Shown here in pieces: positions 32,801 to 41,555 of a stretch of 64,000 bases of DNA. The stretch spans positions 111,050,611-111,114,610 of the forward strand of contig OZ038379.1 in the NCBI GenBank assembly GCA_964036045.1. The letters run 5' to 3'. Origin of the DNA: Eutreptiella sp. 'Long Island Sound 2002'. Taxonomy: Eukaryota > Euglenozoa > Euglenophyceae > Eutreptiales > Eutreptiaceae. The first letter of the stretch is position 1; each line of letters begins with the position of its first letter. A program made the position numbers and the translations under genes. Below the pieces are notes generated by a model that was given only the letters and a program-made list of their open reading frames with translations, was not told where the DNA came from and did no database searches.

Positions 32801-34010
32801 GGCCCTCCCCAGGGCCCCGGCGGCGCAGTCGTCCAGCAACAGGCCGGCAGCCTCGCTTGCACTGCTGCATAGCGCGTCGCGGGCGTGGTACTGGGTTGTG
32901 GCGGCGTTGGAGCCCCACTCCTCGGCGCTGCGCCTGTACGATCGCGGGCAGGGCACGGTGCTCACGGTCCGCCCCGCCGACCTGGAGGCCCTGCACCTTA
33001 GTGCACTGAGTGGCGACGGGGGCGACGCGCTGTGCCTCCAGGGGACCGTGGCAGGCGCGGCCGCGACACGCTTCCGCCGGCAGAGCGGAGGAGATGCCCT
33101 CCGCCTGGTTATGGCGGAGAACATGGGGCCGTGGCTCCGGGCGTTCTCCACTTCCAGGTGGAGGGTCGAGGGCGACCGGGAGAAGTTCGCCGACGCGTGG
33201 CGCCGCTGGGTGGATGAGCAGTTTCCCGTGGGGGGAATGCTGCACCTGCCGCAACCACCAAGCGTGCCACCAGTGCGGCCTGCGGCGCCCCCAGCTGCGG
33301 CGGCGAAGCAGGCCCCGAAAGCGGCGCCCCAGCCGCCGCCCAAGAGGAGCCCCCCGCCTCAGTATGGCGCCTATGTCAACATTCGGTACGTGCTGCGGCA
33401 CTTCGGCGGTGACTTGGCCACGGATCAGCGTGGGACAAAGACGATCAACGTCTGCCCCTGGTCTCGGCTGGATGGGGCTGGTCACTGCACATGGAAAGCT
33501 GGCACGCACTGCCGGCCTACCCACCTCCACCCCAAGGACCTGCTAGACCACATCCAGCGGGACCATGTGACTGATCCGGCACAACGGGACCAGGCGCTGG
33601 CCATGCTGGCTGGCGTTATGCCGGGGGGCCAGGCGGGGCCTTTCGCGTCGGCCCAGGCGGGGTCCAGAGCGCTCACGCTGCCCACGGGTGCCCGCCCTGC
33701 GGCGGGGCGCGGGGCGTCGCCGTCGGCAGCACGGTCTCGGGCGATTGGGTCTGCAGCGCGGCGAGGGGCAGTGACCTCTACGGGGAGTACGGCAGCAAGT
33801 ACGTCCGGCGGGCAGACTGAGGGGGAGCCCGCCGCATCTGCCGGGTCTCGGCAGGCGACGACAGCCTCGGGCGGAGGCCCACGGGGTCAGGGGCCACCTC
33901 GCCAGCCACCCGCGCCGGATGCAGGTGGTCCCCCAGAGCCTGCTGGTGGCCCCTCTCCATCCAGTGATCCGGATCCGGCGGGGGGCCCCGATCCACACGT
34001 GCAGCCGTGA
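26886..34010 (+). CDS. LINE ORF1 protein (copy 2, intact)
   Basis: 2374 aa, same length and domain positions as copy 1: His/Pro 63-aa repeats 203-452, CCCH finger C1126-H1144, Ulp1-like H1634/D1650/Q1703/C1711, and a C-terminal Cys/His cluster from C2190. I see two amino-acid differences from copy 1: Glu to Gly in the Pro-rich region (codon at 28335-28337) and Leu to Val (codon starting 31149). Neither touches a proposed catalytic or zinc ligand. It ends at TGA 34008-34010, again in frame with ORF2. Confidence 0.88.
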   Translation: MSLSVPTNPAELPAFRRRARRLVDTVSDLVRHGPHTYAAFQARVDADRPARDNGWDHFVDVCLRQMLARDPHPYNAPDVQARFAAGTVPFGVHLLNRLLRCLQDLGQLEDAQRGRPPVGLAGQPGYAAPGAIPMPPPPGLGPMPIPPFGTHHHHQLHLHHLLHHPVGFPMMQHHLPHQHVHPAAVPQPPVHLHLHHQLAAVPQHPVHLHHHHHHHQPHRHVEYPHPLPQQHPRPPQHTVPVPEPVPVPGPGRSAQQQGVSQGAVPQHLVHFHHHRHHHHPHQQVEYPHSLPQQQSLAPQHTMPVPESVPLPEPGWDAQQQGVSQGAGPQHPVHPHHHHHQHRPHQHVEYPHPLPQQHPRRPQHTMPVLEPVPVPGPGRSAQQQGVSQEAVPRHPVHPHRHHHHHSPHLHVECPRPPPQRHSQPMPRHAVSVPVPVPAPEPGRGAQQQGVSQGEAAHGVPPGEAKSMGAPAPPLAEPQPEVPAAGSPPRTVQMPDPAVPREAPPVVPTGPEPVVPGGMQGAAPVGRTTTGVQAGEDAAQEAAVAGPRGISELLTQALEEYRRTAVRSGGAAPEGADAGELIAQALAAVAPRTDGAQETSTEAVSSGGQDAGRGVPKAQTPAEGGGVVEPSGGRAKGEGVEEWMWEWREWRQVAPGVPCPAGLAYSMDLHAGTSWARLPDNLRARLDAAEAARGGGADERPLAPFPPRPDTPPAVVAAGDGAEGGQEAEEVEDEEAYGPGESALALMFEDDAGPDVYAGMDEDPANEPLRPMPTAVPPPPLGSCERRHCRYHAAEGAHRHRLTGTGQRGAEMLASALERYELQRPGQVAREMALAAASPGDGQVRCVQLGDAAVLGHHPGDVRAAEPQESLPLSVRLSVVRLMGEAGLEDVRRDEGLYVALWRGGADAWRREQAGRPLTPQALGSHALLVALHPEGAEVVFGADRLLLTGDGAVLVPTSSSYRLESRGGDLKLLVVVGTRLDGSAAPQGSARAIPVGGDGEAGRGGDEVGQEQPTGEEQQQDQPEVAREEVDVQAIVAAALARISDAAGPPPTTEELEEEDQRRGGEDAQVAMEQDEEPEFKGEEAQGAGEQDEELVIVGAKEAREVSPREPGVADKAGPKTGEEETCRHWAKGWCMRADACRYAHPQPPVPRGVPQELLLILQAMARVGALSLDRSRDHGRGHGTLLQDAVVKAQGGGLPAVVYAVESGGLTEWAVALPCGMAALLTPFPVVPWRDMVTVQEANLGWVCTWHTHPAGMDPREWQAKAVVTYLSWSLPAAPGAWAQWWDRALSWARDGSAVAACPDLPREPVSVQPWTVSLHLPTVAARLATTDPEVSLLGDREGPGLRLRQGLEVRTARLPSPVDGDILGGLQFTRAGGADVWTAVHRQLPDAWPQVYRPPGHERLVGVEWRVWAANGPCPPVVVLPRRTNHPSWETVAVLWGWVAVRGADGHVFTAPRGTVIETDGGTALQLTAEPLTTHAVVAVLQWGANKPQPWRDQVAVAVWRDLPVLRAAVWSGGAGRHLPGALPWLRGGGDASPPPAELRGALERVYSEPRHQFLVAADHGVELSDDVVALAADVVQCLAPHAMMLPREGWEGQRHDQTPAALLIARYVELGGSEAVYLDRLETPDMRHWTAHHLVAPDTRLAVDPLGRPVVSGAPPQWPHTWDMAVRTMRMAPRGQRAGWPGAERLLAEARAAQVQQPAGNTKDCGVCALMSAVGTLLRVPRPGNLLSALDRRWVAAVVLNRDMGPIARLPSLGELPAAVLEALPAPRAPLDLANVPHNVGLPGARMQHALLCMAAASDGGMSMLATVSLQHVQDAMQQQRMHAPQPWEESAKRWLRVESVSSTHTVGMADMGRLVVLEGAEYWACVRVETGGLEWVVVTACRLRRQQSRGPACYRVFQECLSGLGPVRRAHRCTAEDIPPAPAVFVEVTRPPVVQGQDVWPVVPSNMWQAEHAAGICKALQGHAAALPRAPAAQSSSNRPAASLALLHSASRAWYWVVAALEPHSSALRLYDRGQGTVLTVRPADLEALHLSALSGDGGDALCLQGTVAGAAATRFRRQSGGDALRLVMAENMGPWLRAFSTSRWRVEGDREKFADAWRRWVDEQFPVGGMLHLPQPPSVPPVRPAAPPAAAAKQAPKAAPQPPPKRSPPPQYGAYVNIRYVLRHFGGDLATDQRGTKTINVCPWSRLDGAGHCTWKAGTHCRPTHLHPKDLLDHIQRDHVTDPAQRDQALAMLAGVMPGGQAGPFASAQAGSRALTLPTGARPAAGRGASPSAARSRAIGSAARRGAVTSTGSTAASTSGGQTEGEPAASAGSRQATTASGGGPRGQGPPRQPPAPDAGGPPEPAGGPSPSSDPDPAGGPDPHVQP
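27492..28242 (+). repeat. 189-bp coding tandem repeat in ORF1 (copy 2)
   Basis: The same four 63-codon units as in copy 1, unchanged in number. Confidence 0.85.
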
Positions 34011-34022
34011 AGGGGCCCCGCC
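33977..34022 (+). promoter_or_regulatory. GC hairpin enclosing the ORF1 TGA (copy 2)
   Basis: Identical to 12415-12460; the TGA at 34008-34010 lies in the loop. Confidence 0.45.
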
Positions 34023-34040
34023 TCCGACACCAGAGCGGCG

Positions 34041-37000
34041 GTGTCCTGGAACGTCCAGGGCTCGATGCGGGGGGACGGTGTACCAGTGACCCCAGGTATG
34101 CTCGACGGTGATGCGGTGGCGGCGGGTATCATGAAGGCCGAGGGTGCCATCCTGGGCCTATTCCAGGAGACTGGCCTGCAGGACCCTCAAGGTGTGGTGC
34201 ACTCCGAGAACCAGTGGCGTCACCATGGGTATCATACATACCCAGGGGTGGATGCCCAGGCGGCGTCGGCGGCGGCGGTGCGCGGCGGGCTCTTGATTGC
34301 CCTTCGGGCGGACGTGTTCGCCGCGGAGGAGGTTCGAGACATCGTGGACATCGTGCCGGGCAAGGCCATGGCCCTGGATGTGGTGACCGCAGGTGGCACC
34401 CTCACGGTCATCAACGTCCACGGCCCGGGCAGCGGCGGCGACTCCTGGGCGTCTAAGGCGTCCTTCTGGGCTGACGTGGCCATGTACGCGGCGGCCAAGA
34501 GCGCGGGTGGCACCAGGGCCGTGCTCCTCGGAGGGGACTTCAACGTGTGGCTGGAGTCCCCGTGGCACCCTACCACGAGGAGGTTCCAAGCCCTGTGGGA
34601 ACAGTGTGGCTTCCGCAGGGCAGGCCCGGAACGGGAGGAGGACAGGAGGCCCACGAGGGCGGGGCACCGACTGGACTCCTTCCTTCTGAACTCGCCTCTG
34701 GTCCCGTGGGCGGCGCGTGAGCGCCCTCACTTGGCGCCGGGGCGGTCTCCAGCGTCGCTGGGGTCGGATCATGGCCCTGTGGTCCTGGACATCCCGCTAG
34801 CGGTGGCCGGCAAAGAGAGGGTCACCAGGATGGCCTACTCGCACGCCCAGGGCAGGCTGCACGCCATACGCCCGGACTCCCCGGGGGTTCGTGAGGCGGT
34901 GGCGGCAGTACTGCAGAAGGCCTGCGGGGATCAGCGATTACAGGCGTGGCTCTCATCGGACCAGGACACTGCCACCATGGGCACGTCGGAGGTGCAAGCG
35001 GTCTTTGACCTGCTCTACGCCTTCCGTGATGACGTGTCCAGGGTCACGGGAGTGCGCATGCCTTCCGGCGTGGACCCGCAGTACCCACACGGGCAGGCGG
35101 AAACGGAGGCGTCGCTGGACCAGGTCCTCTCGGATCAGCAGGCCCTGGCCTGGCGTGCCCATCAGCTGTGGCAACGGGACGCGGCGGCGGCCGGACTCCA
35201 CTCCCAGGAAGCGACTGCCCTGCTACAGCACCTCCGGCGAGTGGACCCCGACCTGTCCCCCGCCTCGGTTGAGGACCTGCGTGCCGCATTGGACCAACAG
35301 CTCCGCCAGCTGGAGACACGCGTGGAGGAGCTGCGGGATGTCCTCAGGAGCAACAGGCGCCGGTCCATCAAGGACTACTGGCGGGGCAGGGTACCGGACC
35401 TGCAGCTCCGATGGACGGCGATACGGGGGGCCATCAACGTGGTGAACTATGCCCCGTCAGGCCTTTGGTCCGTACGCGTCCGCGAGTCGGAGAAGGTGCT
35501 CTTGGAGGCCTCGGACGTCATTGGCGAGGTCCAGAGGTATTGGGAGGCGCTGTACGCCAAGCGGCCAGTGAACCTGCCGGCCTTCGAGCGGCTGGTCCGG
35601 GCCCACATTCCCAAAGGGGTGCCGGAGGAGTGGAGGTCGGTACAGGACTACACCATGCAGGACCTTAAAGACGCCGTGAGGCAGGCCGTGGCGGACGACA
35701 AAGCTCCGGGGTCCAACCGGGTCACGGCAGCCCTCATAGCAGAGCTGCCTGAACCGGTGCAGGGGCTCCTGGTGCATGCGTACAGGGCAATCCTGCGGGG
35801 TGCGGATGTCCCGGAGTCCTGGCACGAGGCCATTATCTGGCTGATGCCCAAGGGCACAGCCACGGGCAACCTGGACGAGTACAGGCCGATAGCGCTGGGG
35901 CAGCAAGACATGCGAATGCTCATGACCCCCCTCATGCGGAGGTTCACAGCTGTTCTGGCACGCAAGGGACTGGCCGCGGACTGGCAGTTCGGAGCCATGC
36001 CGGGCTCCACGGCGGCTGCCCCGGTGTTCCTGGCCCAGCGCAGGCTGCAGCGTGGGATGGAGGAAAACCACGTCCTGGCCTTCGATGTGTCGAAAGCTTT
36101 TGACACAGCGCCGCACGGAGCACTGGCGCTACTCCTGCGCCACATGGGTGTCCCGGAGGAGCTCATCAGGCTCTTCCACACCCTCAGCTGCGGGTCCCTG
36201 GTGCGCATCGTCACTGCGCATGGCCCGACGCCGAGCATACGGCTCCACAGGGGCCTGCGGCAGGGCAGTGCGGAGAGCGCTGTGCTCTACCTCCTCCTAT
36301 TGGAGCCTCTCCTGCGGAGCCTTGCCTGTAAGGCGCGGGGAGATGCTCGCCACGCGGTGCCACCCCTGGTACAGGCGTACTGTGATGACCTCCTGCTGAT
36401 AGCGCACTCCCTGCCGCAATTCCTGGAGTATGCGGCGATGATAGCGCGGTATCTCACGGACATGGGCATGTCCCTCAACGTGAGCAAATGCGCCTATGCC
36501 AGTACTGCTCGCATCCACTCGATTATGGTATACCTGAACCCGGGGGACACAGCGGCCCCATGGGTATGCTTACGTGCCAAGGGCACGGTACCATACTTGG
36601 GCCTGCGCCTCGATCCCAGGGGGATGGCGACCATGAAGGAGAAACATGTACTCCGGTGTGAAGCCCTGCTGGGCTGGTGCAAGAACACGCTGGGGCCGGC
36701 GTCGGTGCCTCATGAGGTGATGGCGGCCGTGGTTGGTGGCATCGTGCGGTACGCGGCGCCCTACCTGTCCGACACGGCGGAGGCGGTGGTCAAGCTGAAC
36801 ACTGCCATCAAGGCTGCGGCCCTGCAGTTTGAGAAGCTGCCCAAGGACCTGTCCAACGTGGCGGTGCGGTCAGGTCATGGGCTACGGTTGGCAGATGTCC
36901 AGGTTATCTGCCGCGACTCCGTCGTGGCGACCGTGGCTCAGCTCACCCACCACAGGTCGATGACGGTCCGTGATGAGCTGCGGGCCATGCTCCGAGACAT

Positions 37001-40000
37001 GCACGTGCAGTACGGAGTGTGCGGGCAGTTCATGGTGCCCTCTGCGTCATTCGCCACGCACGCTGGCAATACGTGGGTGGACAGGGTGCTCAGGGCGATG
37101 GGGACGTTACGCGTGGGGCTTCTCATGCCATCGTCGGTGTACTCGTGTGCACACGCCCATCTGCCGCAAGTGCAGTGGGCAGGGCGGAAGTGGGTATCCC
37201 AATCCTACGCCTTCAAGGGTAGGGACACCTGCATTCTCTCGGGGCCCCGCACGGATGCGGCAGTGCAGTCCCTGACTGATCCCGCAAATGACCTCCTGCA
37301 TGCGCGGCTCCCCTGCCCTACGCCTGGGCACTGGGCGGTCCAGCTACAGGAGTGCCACGAGGACCACCTGCACCTTCCGCACGCGGGAGTAGGACCCCAC
37401 CAGCTGGACCATGTGTGGCTCACGGGGCTTCGCGACGTCTTCCGGCCGCAGCTGCCCGGTCCGTTGACTCACCGGCTCATACACCCGGTGCGCCGAAAGA
37501 AGGCCAGCAAACGCAATAGACAGTCCGCTGCGGGGGACGTGTATGTGGTGGGCGGATACAGGGAGGAAGGATGGGACCCGGCCAACCCGGGGCTGTCCAT
37601 GCCGTTCGTCCCGCTGGCCGCCCTCCTGTTCCTGCTGGGGGACGTCTTTGAGGGCTACCAGCAGCAAGACGATCCGGCGTCCGTCCCCCTACTCACTCCC
37701 CACGCCGGGGGCGGCATCAGCCCGCCACCACTGTGGGTTGTGCACGGACAGCCGGCGTTTTCCAGGGCGTGCGCGGCGGTGCACAAGTGCGGCGAATGGG
37801 CAATTGTTCTTCTGCTACCGGCAGGCCCAATCCCGGATCCGGATGAGCACTCGGTCCCGGAAGTGGTCCGAATGTCCAACGTGCCGCATGATCCGCATGT
37901 CGCCGTCACGTCGTTGCGTGGCGGTGGCGCAGTGGAGCAGGGGTCTGTCGTGGTGTACCAGCCTTCCTGCTCCGCAACGGTTTGGGGGGCGGAATACACC
38001 ACCGCCCTGGACGCCATCAAGTCAGTCTGCGGATGTGACCTGGCCTGGAGACCACATGCGGTGTATCGACCGAGGGTGGTCCTGTCCCCGGAGCTCACGG
38101 CCTCCAGCGCGGCGTCTCTGGGAAAGGTGGTGCAGAGCCCCCACTCCGACGTGGCGTGGCTAGAGCCCCACCGGTACTGCTGGGTGCCGGTGGCGACTAA
38201 AGTCACATCGTCTGACGCGTCGCCCCAGGGAGACGACGCCACAAATGTGGCGGTGGCCAGCCACGGAATCCCCACGTGGACGGGTGCCATCTACGGCACG
38301 GTCCCGGAGGCAGAGATCATTGGCGCGGCGGCGTACTTGTTGCACACGCCCCCGTCCGCGTGCACGGTACACGTGGTGGATGCGTCCGTCATAGGAGCGC
38401 ATCTCCGCAGGGCGCAGGAGGCCCTGTACCGTGGCATCAAGGGGCCGACGTCACATCTGGTCAATCAACATGCACTGAGCTGGATAGTGGAGGGGCTGCG
38501 GCGGCTGCCGCGCCGAGTTGGGGGGCCGCACCACTGGGTGGTGAGACAGAGCTCGCACTTAGCGGCGGTCCCGCTTGAGGCACCGGACTCTGCCGCGGCC
38601 CGTGCGATGGCCCCGCCAGTCCATCTAGTCCTGCCGAAGGAGCACGCCATCCTCTTGGTACCGGGGGATAATGGTGAGCTCGAGCCGCGTGTACCATCCA
38701 TGCAAGCCCTTCAGCAGGTCCGGGAGATGGAGTGGCGTTCGCTAGCGGCTCGCACCAGGGCGCACACGCCACTGGCTGGCGCCTGCGAGGCGATGTCCCT
38801 GGGAGCTATGCACCACGGCCCAACGCACAGGAATATGCTGCGGGCACGTGACGGTCGCTTGTCCACCATGCAGGTCATGCGACGGTGGAGACAGAAGCTC
38901 ACGCGTGTGGCAATACCGGCCCACCCCTGTATCTTCTGTGGGGGGCCGGAGGAGGACATCGGCCACATGCGCCTACTGTGTGCGCGGGACGAGGAGGTGG
39001 CTGGGCTTCTGTGCAGGCGTGTGGAGGAGTTCACGGCGGAGCTACCCCTAACGGACAGGGCGGTGGAGTTCGTGGCGTGGAGGGAGCACGGCTGCAGGTG
39101 GGCAGAATCCCTGATGGCAGGTGTCGTACCCGGGGACCTGAAGCGGCTGTTCGCTGCGGTGCGAGCGGCGTCGTCCCGGGGTCCTGCCAAGGCCAGACTC
39201 TTTGTGGAGGACATGGTCCAGATTGGGGAAGATGTGTATGCCCGCAGGAACCATCGGCTCACCCAGATCATGCAGCTGCCGATGCAAGATCGAAGGAGGG
39301 CGGTATACGCGTTCCTGCGCGGTGACACACCCTTCTGCCCGCCGGCAGGGAGGATCCTGCAGCGTCCGCCGTGGAACCCGTTTGCCGGCCTCCCCGGCGA
39401 CCTGCGGGCAACCTTTCTGAGGGCGCCGCTGCACGCACTGCTGGTGTCGCGGTCGTGCATCGAGCGTGAGGAGGCCCTGTCCTTGTTCCCTCACTGGATG
39501 GCGGCGGTGGCGCAGGCCTTCGACCGGTGGATCGGTTCCTGGGTGGCGCGAGACATCACAGCATTCAGGGAGTGGTCCCGCGTGGTGTCGGCGCAGTCCT
39601 GGGCCCAGGTGCGGGGTACCAAGGTGAGACACCCTGACGGCCAGAGTGATCCCTGGCTCCAGGTGTACGCCAACCATCCGGCGGTGGGGAACGTCGTGGG
39701 CTGGCCTCGCGAGGTGCTGCCAGTCCTTCAGCAACCTCTGTGCGGTCTCCCAGTCCTGGCGGTGGCTGTCGTACTTGACGTGGGTACGTTGTGGCTATGT
39801 GACCGGCAGCTGCGACGAGCCGTACCGGCGGTCACGGAGCAGCGGTCTCCGAGCAGCTGGCGCGGGTACAGGGCGACGACGCGCAAGGCCAAGTCACGGA
39901 GGCCATGTTCTCTCTGCCAGAGGGGGACGACCACGTGGCTGCCGATGCCCGTCACACCCTTGACACCCTGGGTCTCAGGGCGGTCATTGAGGCTCGGGCG

Positions 40001-40253
40001 GGAGGGCAACGCTTGGTTCTGGCTTCCGCCAGGGGCCCGGAGCAGGACGGGGTTGTTGTCATCGGGGAGGTCTTGCGGGACTACGGTTGGGAGCTCCTGG
40101 CGCAAGGCACGCGCGGCCCCAAGGTGGCGCGGTGGCCCCGGCTGCTTGAGAGCCTGCCGGAGATGCCCGACGGACGACCGATACTCCGCCCGGTGTCCAC
40201 GTGGGAGGAGGCGAGGCGCAGCCTCCTCAGTAGTGCCACAGCACGCACGCTGA
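34041..40253 (+). CDS. LINE ORF2 protein, frameshifted near the C-terminus (copy 2)
   Basis: Identical in plan to copy 1 ORF2 through the endonuclease, RT, RNase H and CCHC modules; one substitution gives Ser to Gly after RT motif E (36672). At 39846/39847 a 19-bp segment present in copy 1 (18285-18303) is missing with 1-bp microhomology. After that the frame reads about 134 unrelated residues and stops at 40251-40253, giving 2070 aa in total. The C-terminal Cys/His cluster is lost from this frame. All known enzymatic modules remain, so catalytic activity is not excluded; what is lost is the unrecognised extension. As in copy 1, the listed start is a GTG with no upstream ATG in frame. Confidence 0.88.
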   Translation: MSWNVQGSMRGDGVPVTPGMLDGDAVAAGIMKAEGAILGLFQETGLQDPQGVVHSENQWRHHGYHTYPGVDAQAASAAAVRGGLLIALRADVFAAEEVRDIVDIVPGKAMALDVVTAGGTLTVINVHGPGSGGDSWASKASFWADVAMYAAAKSAGGTRAVLLGGDFNVWLESPWHPTTRRFQALWEQCGFRRAGPEREEDRRPTRAGHRLDSFLLNSPLVPWAARERPHLAPGRSPASLGSDHGPVVLDIPLAVAGKERVTRMAYSHAQGRLHAIRPDSPGVREAVAAVLQKACGDQRLQAWLSSDQDTATMGTSEVQAVFDLLYAFRDDVSRVTGVRMPSGVDPQYPHGQAETEASLDQVLSDQQALAWRAHQLWQRDAAAAGLHSQEATALLQHLRRVDPDLSPASVEDLRAALDQQLRQLETRVEELRDVLRSNRRRSIKDYWRGRVPDLQLRWTAIRGAINVVNYAPSGLWSVRVRESEKVLLEASDVIGEVQRYWEALYAKRPVNLPAFERLVRAHIPKGVPEEWRSVQDYTMQDLKDAVRQAVADDKAPGSNRVTAALIAELPEPVQGLLVHAYRAILRGADVPESWHEAIIWLMPKGTATGNLDEYRPIALGQQDMRMLMTPLMRRFTAVLARKGLAADWQFGAMPGSTAAAPVFLAQRRLQRGMEENHVLAFDVSKAFDTAPHGALALLLRHMGVPEELIRLFHTLSCGSLVRIVTAHGPTPSIRLHRGLRQGSAESAVLYLLLLEPLLRSLACKARGDARHAVPPLVQAYCDDLLLIAHSLPQFLEYAAMIARYLTDMGMSLNVSKCAYASTARIHSIMVYLNPGDTAAPWVCLRAKGTVPYLGLRLDPRGMATMKEKHVLRCEALLGWCKNTLGPASVPHEVMAAVVGGIVRYAAPYLSDTAEAVVKLNTAIKAAALQFEKLPKDLSNVAVRSGHGLRLADVQVICRDSVVATVAQLTHHRSMTVRDELRAMLRDMHVQYGVCGQFMVPSASFATHAGNTWVDRVLRAMGTLRVGLLMPSSVYSCAHAHLPQVQWAGRKWVSQSYAFKGRDTCILSGPRTDAAVQSLTDPANDLLHARLPCPTPGHWAVQLQECHEDHLHLPHAGVGPHQLDHVWLTGLRDVFRPQLPGPLTHRLIHPVRRKKASKRNRQSAAGDVYVVGGYREEGWDPANPGLSMPFVPLAALLFLLGDVFEGYQQQDDPASVPLLTPHAGGGISPPPLWVVHGQPAFSRACAAVHKCGEWAIVLLLPAGPIPDPDEHSVPEVVRMSNVPHDPHVAVTSLRGGGAVEQGSVVVYQPSCSATVWGAEYTTALDAIKSVCGCDLAWRPHAVYRPRVVLSPELTASSAASLGKVVQSPHSDVAWLEPHRYCWVPVATKVTSSDASPQGDDATNVAVASHGIPTWTGAIYGTVPEAEIIGAAAYLLHTPPSACTVHVVDASVIGAHLRRAQEALYRGIKGPTSHLVNQHALSWIVEGLRRLPRRVGGPHHWVVRQSSHLAAVPLEAPDSAAARAMAPPVHLVLPKEHAILLVPGDNGELEPRVPSMQALQQVREMEWRSLAARTRAHTPLAGACEAMSLGAMHHGPTHRNMLRARDGRLSTMQVMRRWRQKLTRVAIPAHPCIFCGGPEEDIGHMRLLCARDEEVAGLLCRRVEEFTAELPLTDRAVEFVAWREHGCRWAESLMAGVVPGDLKRLFAAVRAASSRGPAKARLFVEDMVQIGEDVYARRNHRLTQIMQLPMQDRRRAVYAFLRGDTPFCPPAGRILQRPPWNPFAGLPGDLRATFLRAPLHALLVSRSCIEREEALSLFPHWMAAVAQAFDRWIGSWVARDITAFREWSRVVSAQSWAQVRGTKVRHPDGQSDPWLQVYANHPAVGNVVGWPREVLPVLQQPLCGLPVLAVAVVLDVGTLWLCDRQLRRAVPAVTEQRSPSSWRGYRATTRKAKSRRPCSLCQRGTTTWLPMPVTPLTPWVSGRSLRLGREGNAWFWLPPGARSRTGLLSSGRSCGTTVGSSWRKARAAPRWRGGPGCLRACRRCPTDDRYSARCPRGRRRGAASSVVPQHAR

Positions 40254-40696
40254 CAGGGGCTTTGCTCGGGCTCCAGGACGCGTGCTGCGATGTATGGCAG
40301 GACCTGTGGTCGCAGTGCTGTGATGGTAGCTGCGTTCCATCGCGGTCTGTGCTTCCGCAGCGATGCCACGGGTGCGGGGAGACGGTGTCCGTTTGGGTTC
40401 ATCAGTGTGCCTCCGCCCCGCTGTGCGGGACATGTCAAGGGCATGCCGACAGGGGGTGGCCTAAGGCGAGGTGGGCACTGCGGCACTCTGGACGGATGTC
40501 CTCAAGTGCCTGGACGACTATCCAGGGTGGCCTGAAGAGCGTCCGAGTGGAAGGGGTACGGTGCCCTGGAGCGCCGTCTGCGGCCCTGCCCCTGATGCTG
40601 TGGTGGGCGGCTCTGGAGGGCGACTCACGGATACTCTGGTTGTGGCATCACGGAGGAAATGGTGACGGAGTGGTGGGTGCCGGGGGTGCAGGTTGA
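39847..40696 (+). pseudogene. Displaced ORF2 C-terminal frame (copy 2)
   Basis: The original ORF2 reading frame resumes after the 19-bp deletion and runs to the native TGA (40694-40696). It includes the CxxC/HxC/CxxCxxH cluster. It has no independent start that would be expected to be used. Confidence 0.8.
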
Positions 40697-41277
40697 TGGG
40701 GAGGGGAATAGTGGGTGCACCAGCTACCATCCCTACGCTGGACGCAGCGGAGGGAGTGGCGCCAGAGAAGCAGTGCCTACGCGGCCTGATTGTGCGGTAC
40801 TGGCAGGCGGCGTATGACGGCCAACGTGATGTGACAGGTCGTGCCGGCCTGATGGTGAGCCGTACTGCCCCCGTGCATGAGGGTCGGACAGGGATGCTTC
40901 ACCCGCCTGCCCCGGGTCGCCGCATACAACAGTGAGGTGTCATGGGTCGTCCCGACCAGGGTAATAAGGCCCAAACCCCTGTAGGGTATTCCCATGGCAC
41001 CGGGGTCTCTACTGGCGGCCCGGCTACGGCAGTCTTGGGAGTGGTTGCTCGGGATACACCGGGGGTGCACGGAGTTGTTTGGGGGTTACAGCGCTGCGGC
41101 GCCCCCTGGGAGTGTTACACGGGGTTGCGGGGTCCGCCTGCAGGCCCCAGGAGCGGCGACGGGGCGAAGATGTGTGCGTGGAAGGTTATGACGGTGGGAT
41201 CATCAGGGGGACAGTATGGCGAGCGTCGTGGAGACGGCATGGCAGCCTGGAGGGAGCGCTCACAGGGGGCACGTGGA

Positions 41278-41555
41278 GTTCCAGGTGGCGGAGTACTGGA
41301 GTCTTGGGGGTCAACGCGGCGGTACTGGGATCCGTAAGGCGGGGGTACGCGGCTGTACTGGGGAGCCGTGCAGTGGGGGAGCAGCGGGGAAGTTCCAGAT
41401 GACGGTGTACTGACATCGTGGGGGTGTACGCGGCGGTACAGGGGACCGTATGGTGGGGGTATGCGGCGGTACAGGAGTCCGTACGGTGGGGGAACGCGGC
41501 GGTACTGGGGAACCGTACAGTGGGGGAGCACGGGGATGCATGGCGGTACTGGGGT
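41278..41555 (+). repeat. GCGGTAC minisatellite in the LINE 3' UTR (copy 2)
   Basis: Equivalent to 19735-20012 of copy 1, same unit types and number. Confidence 0.6.
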
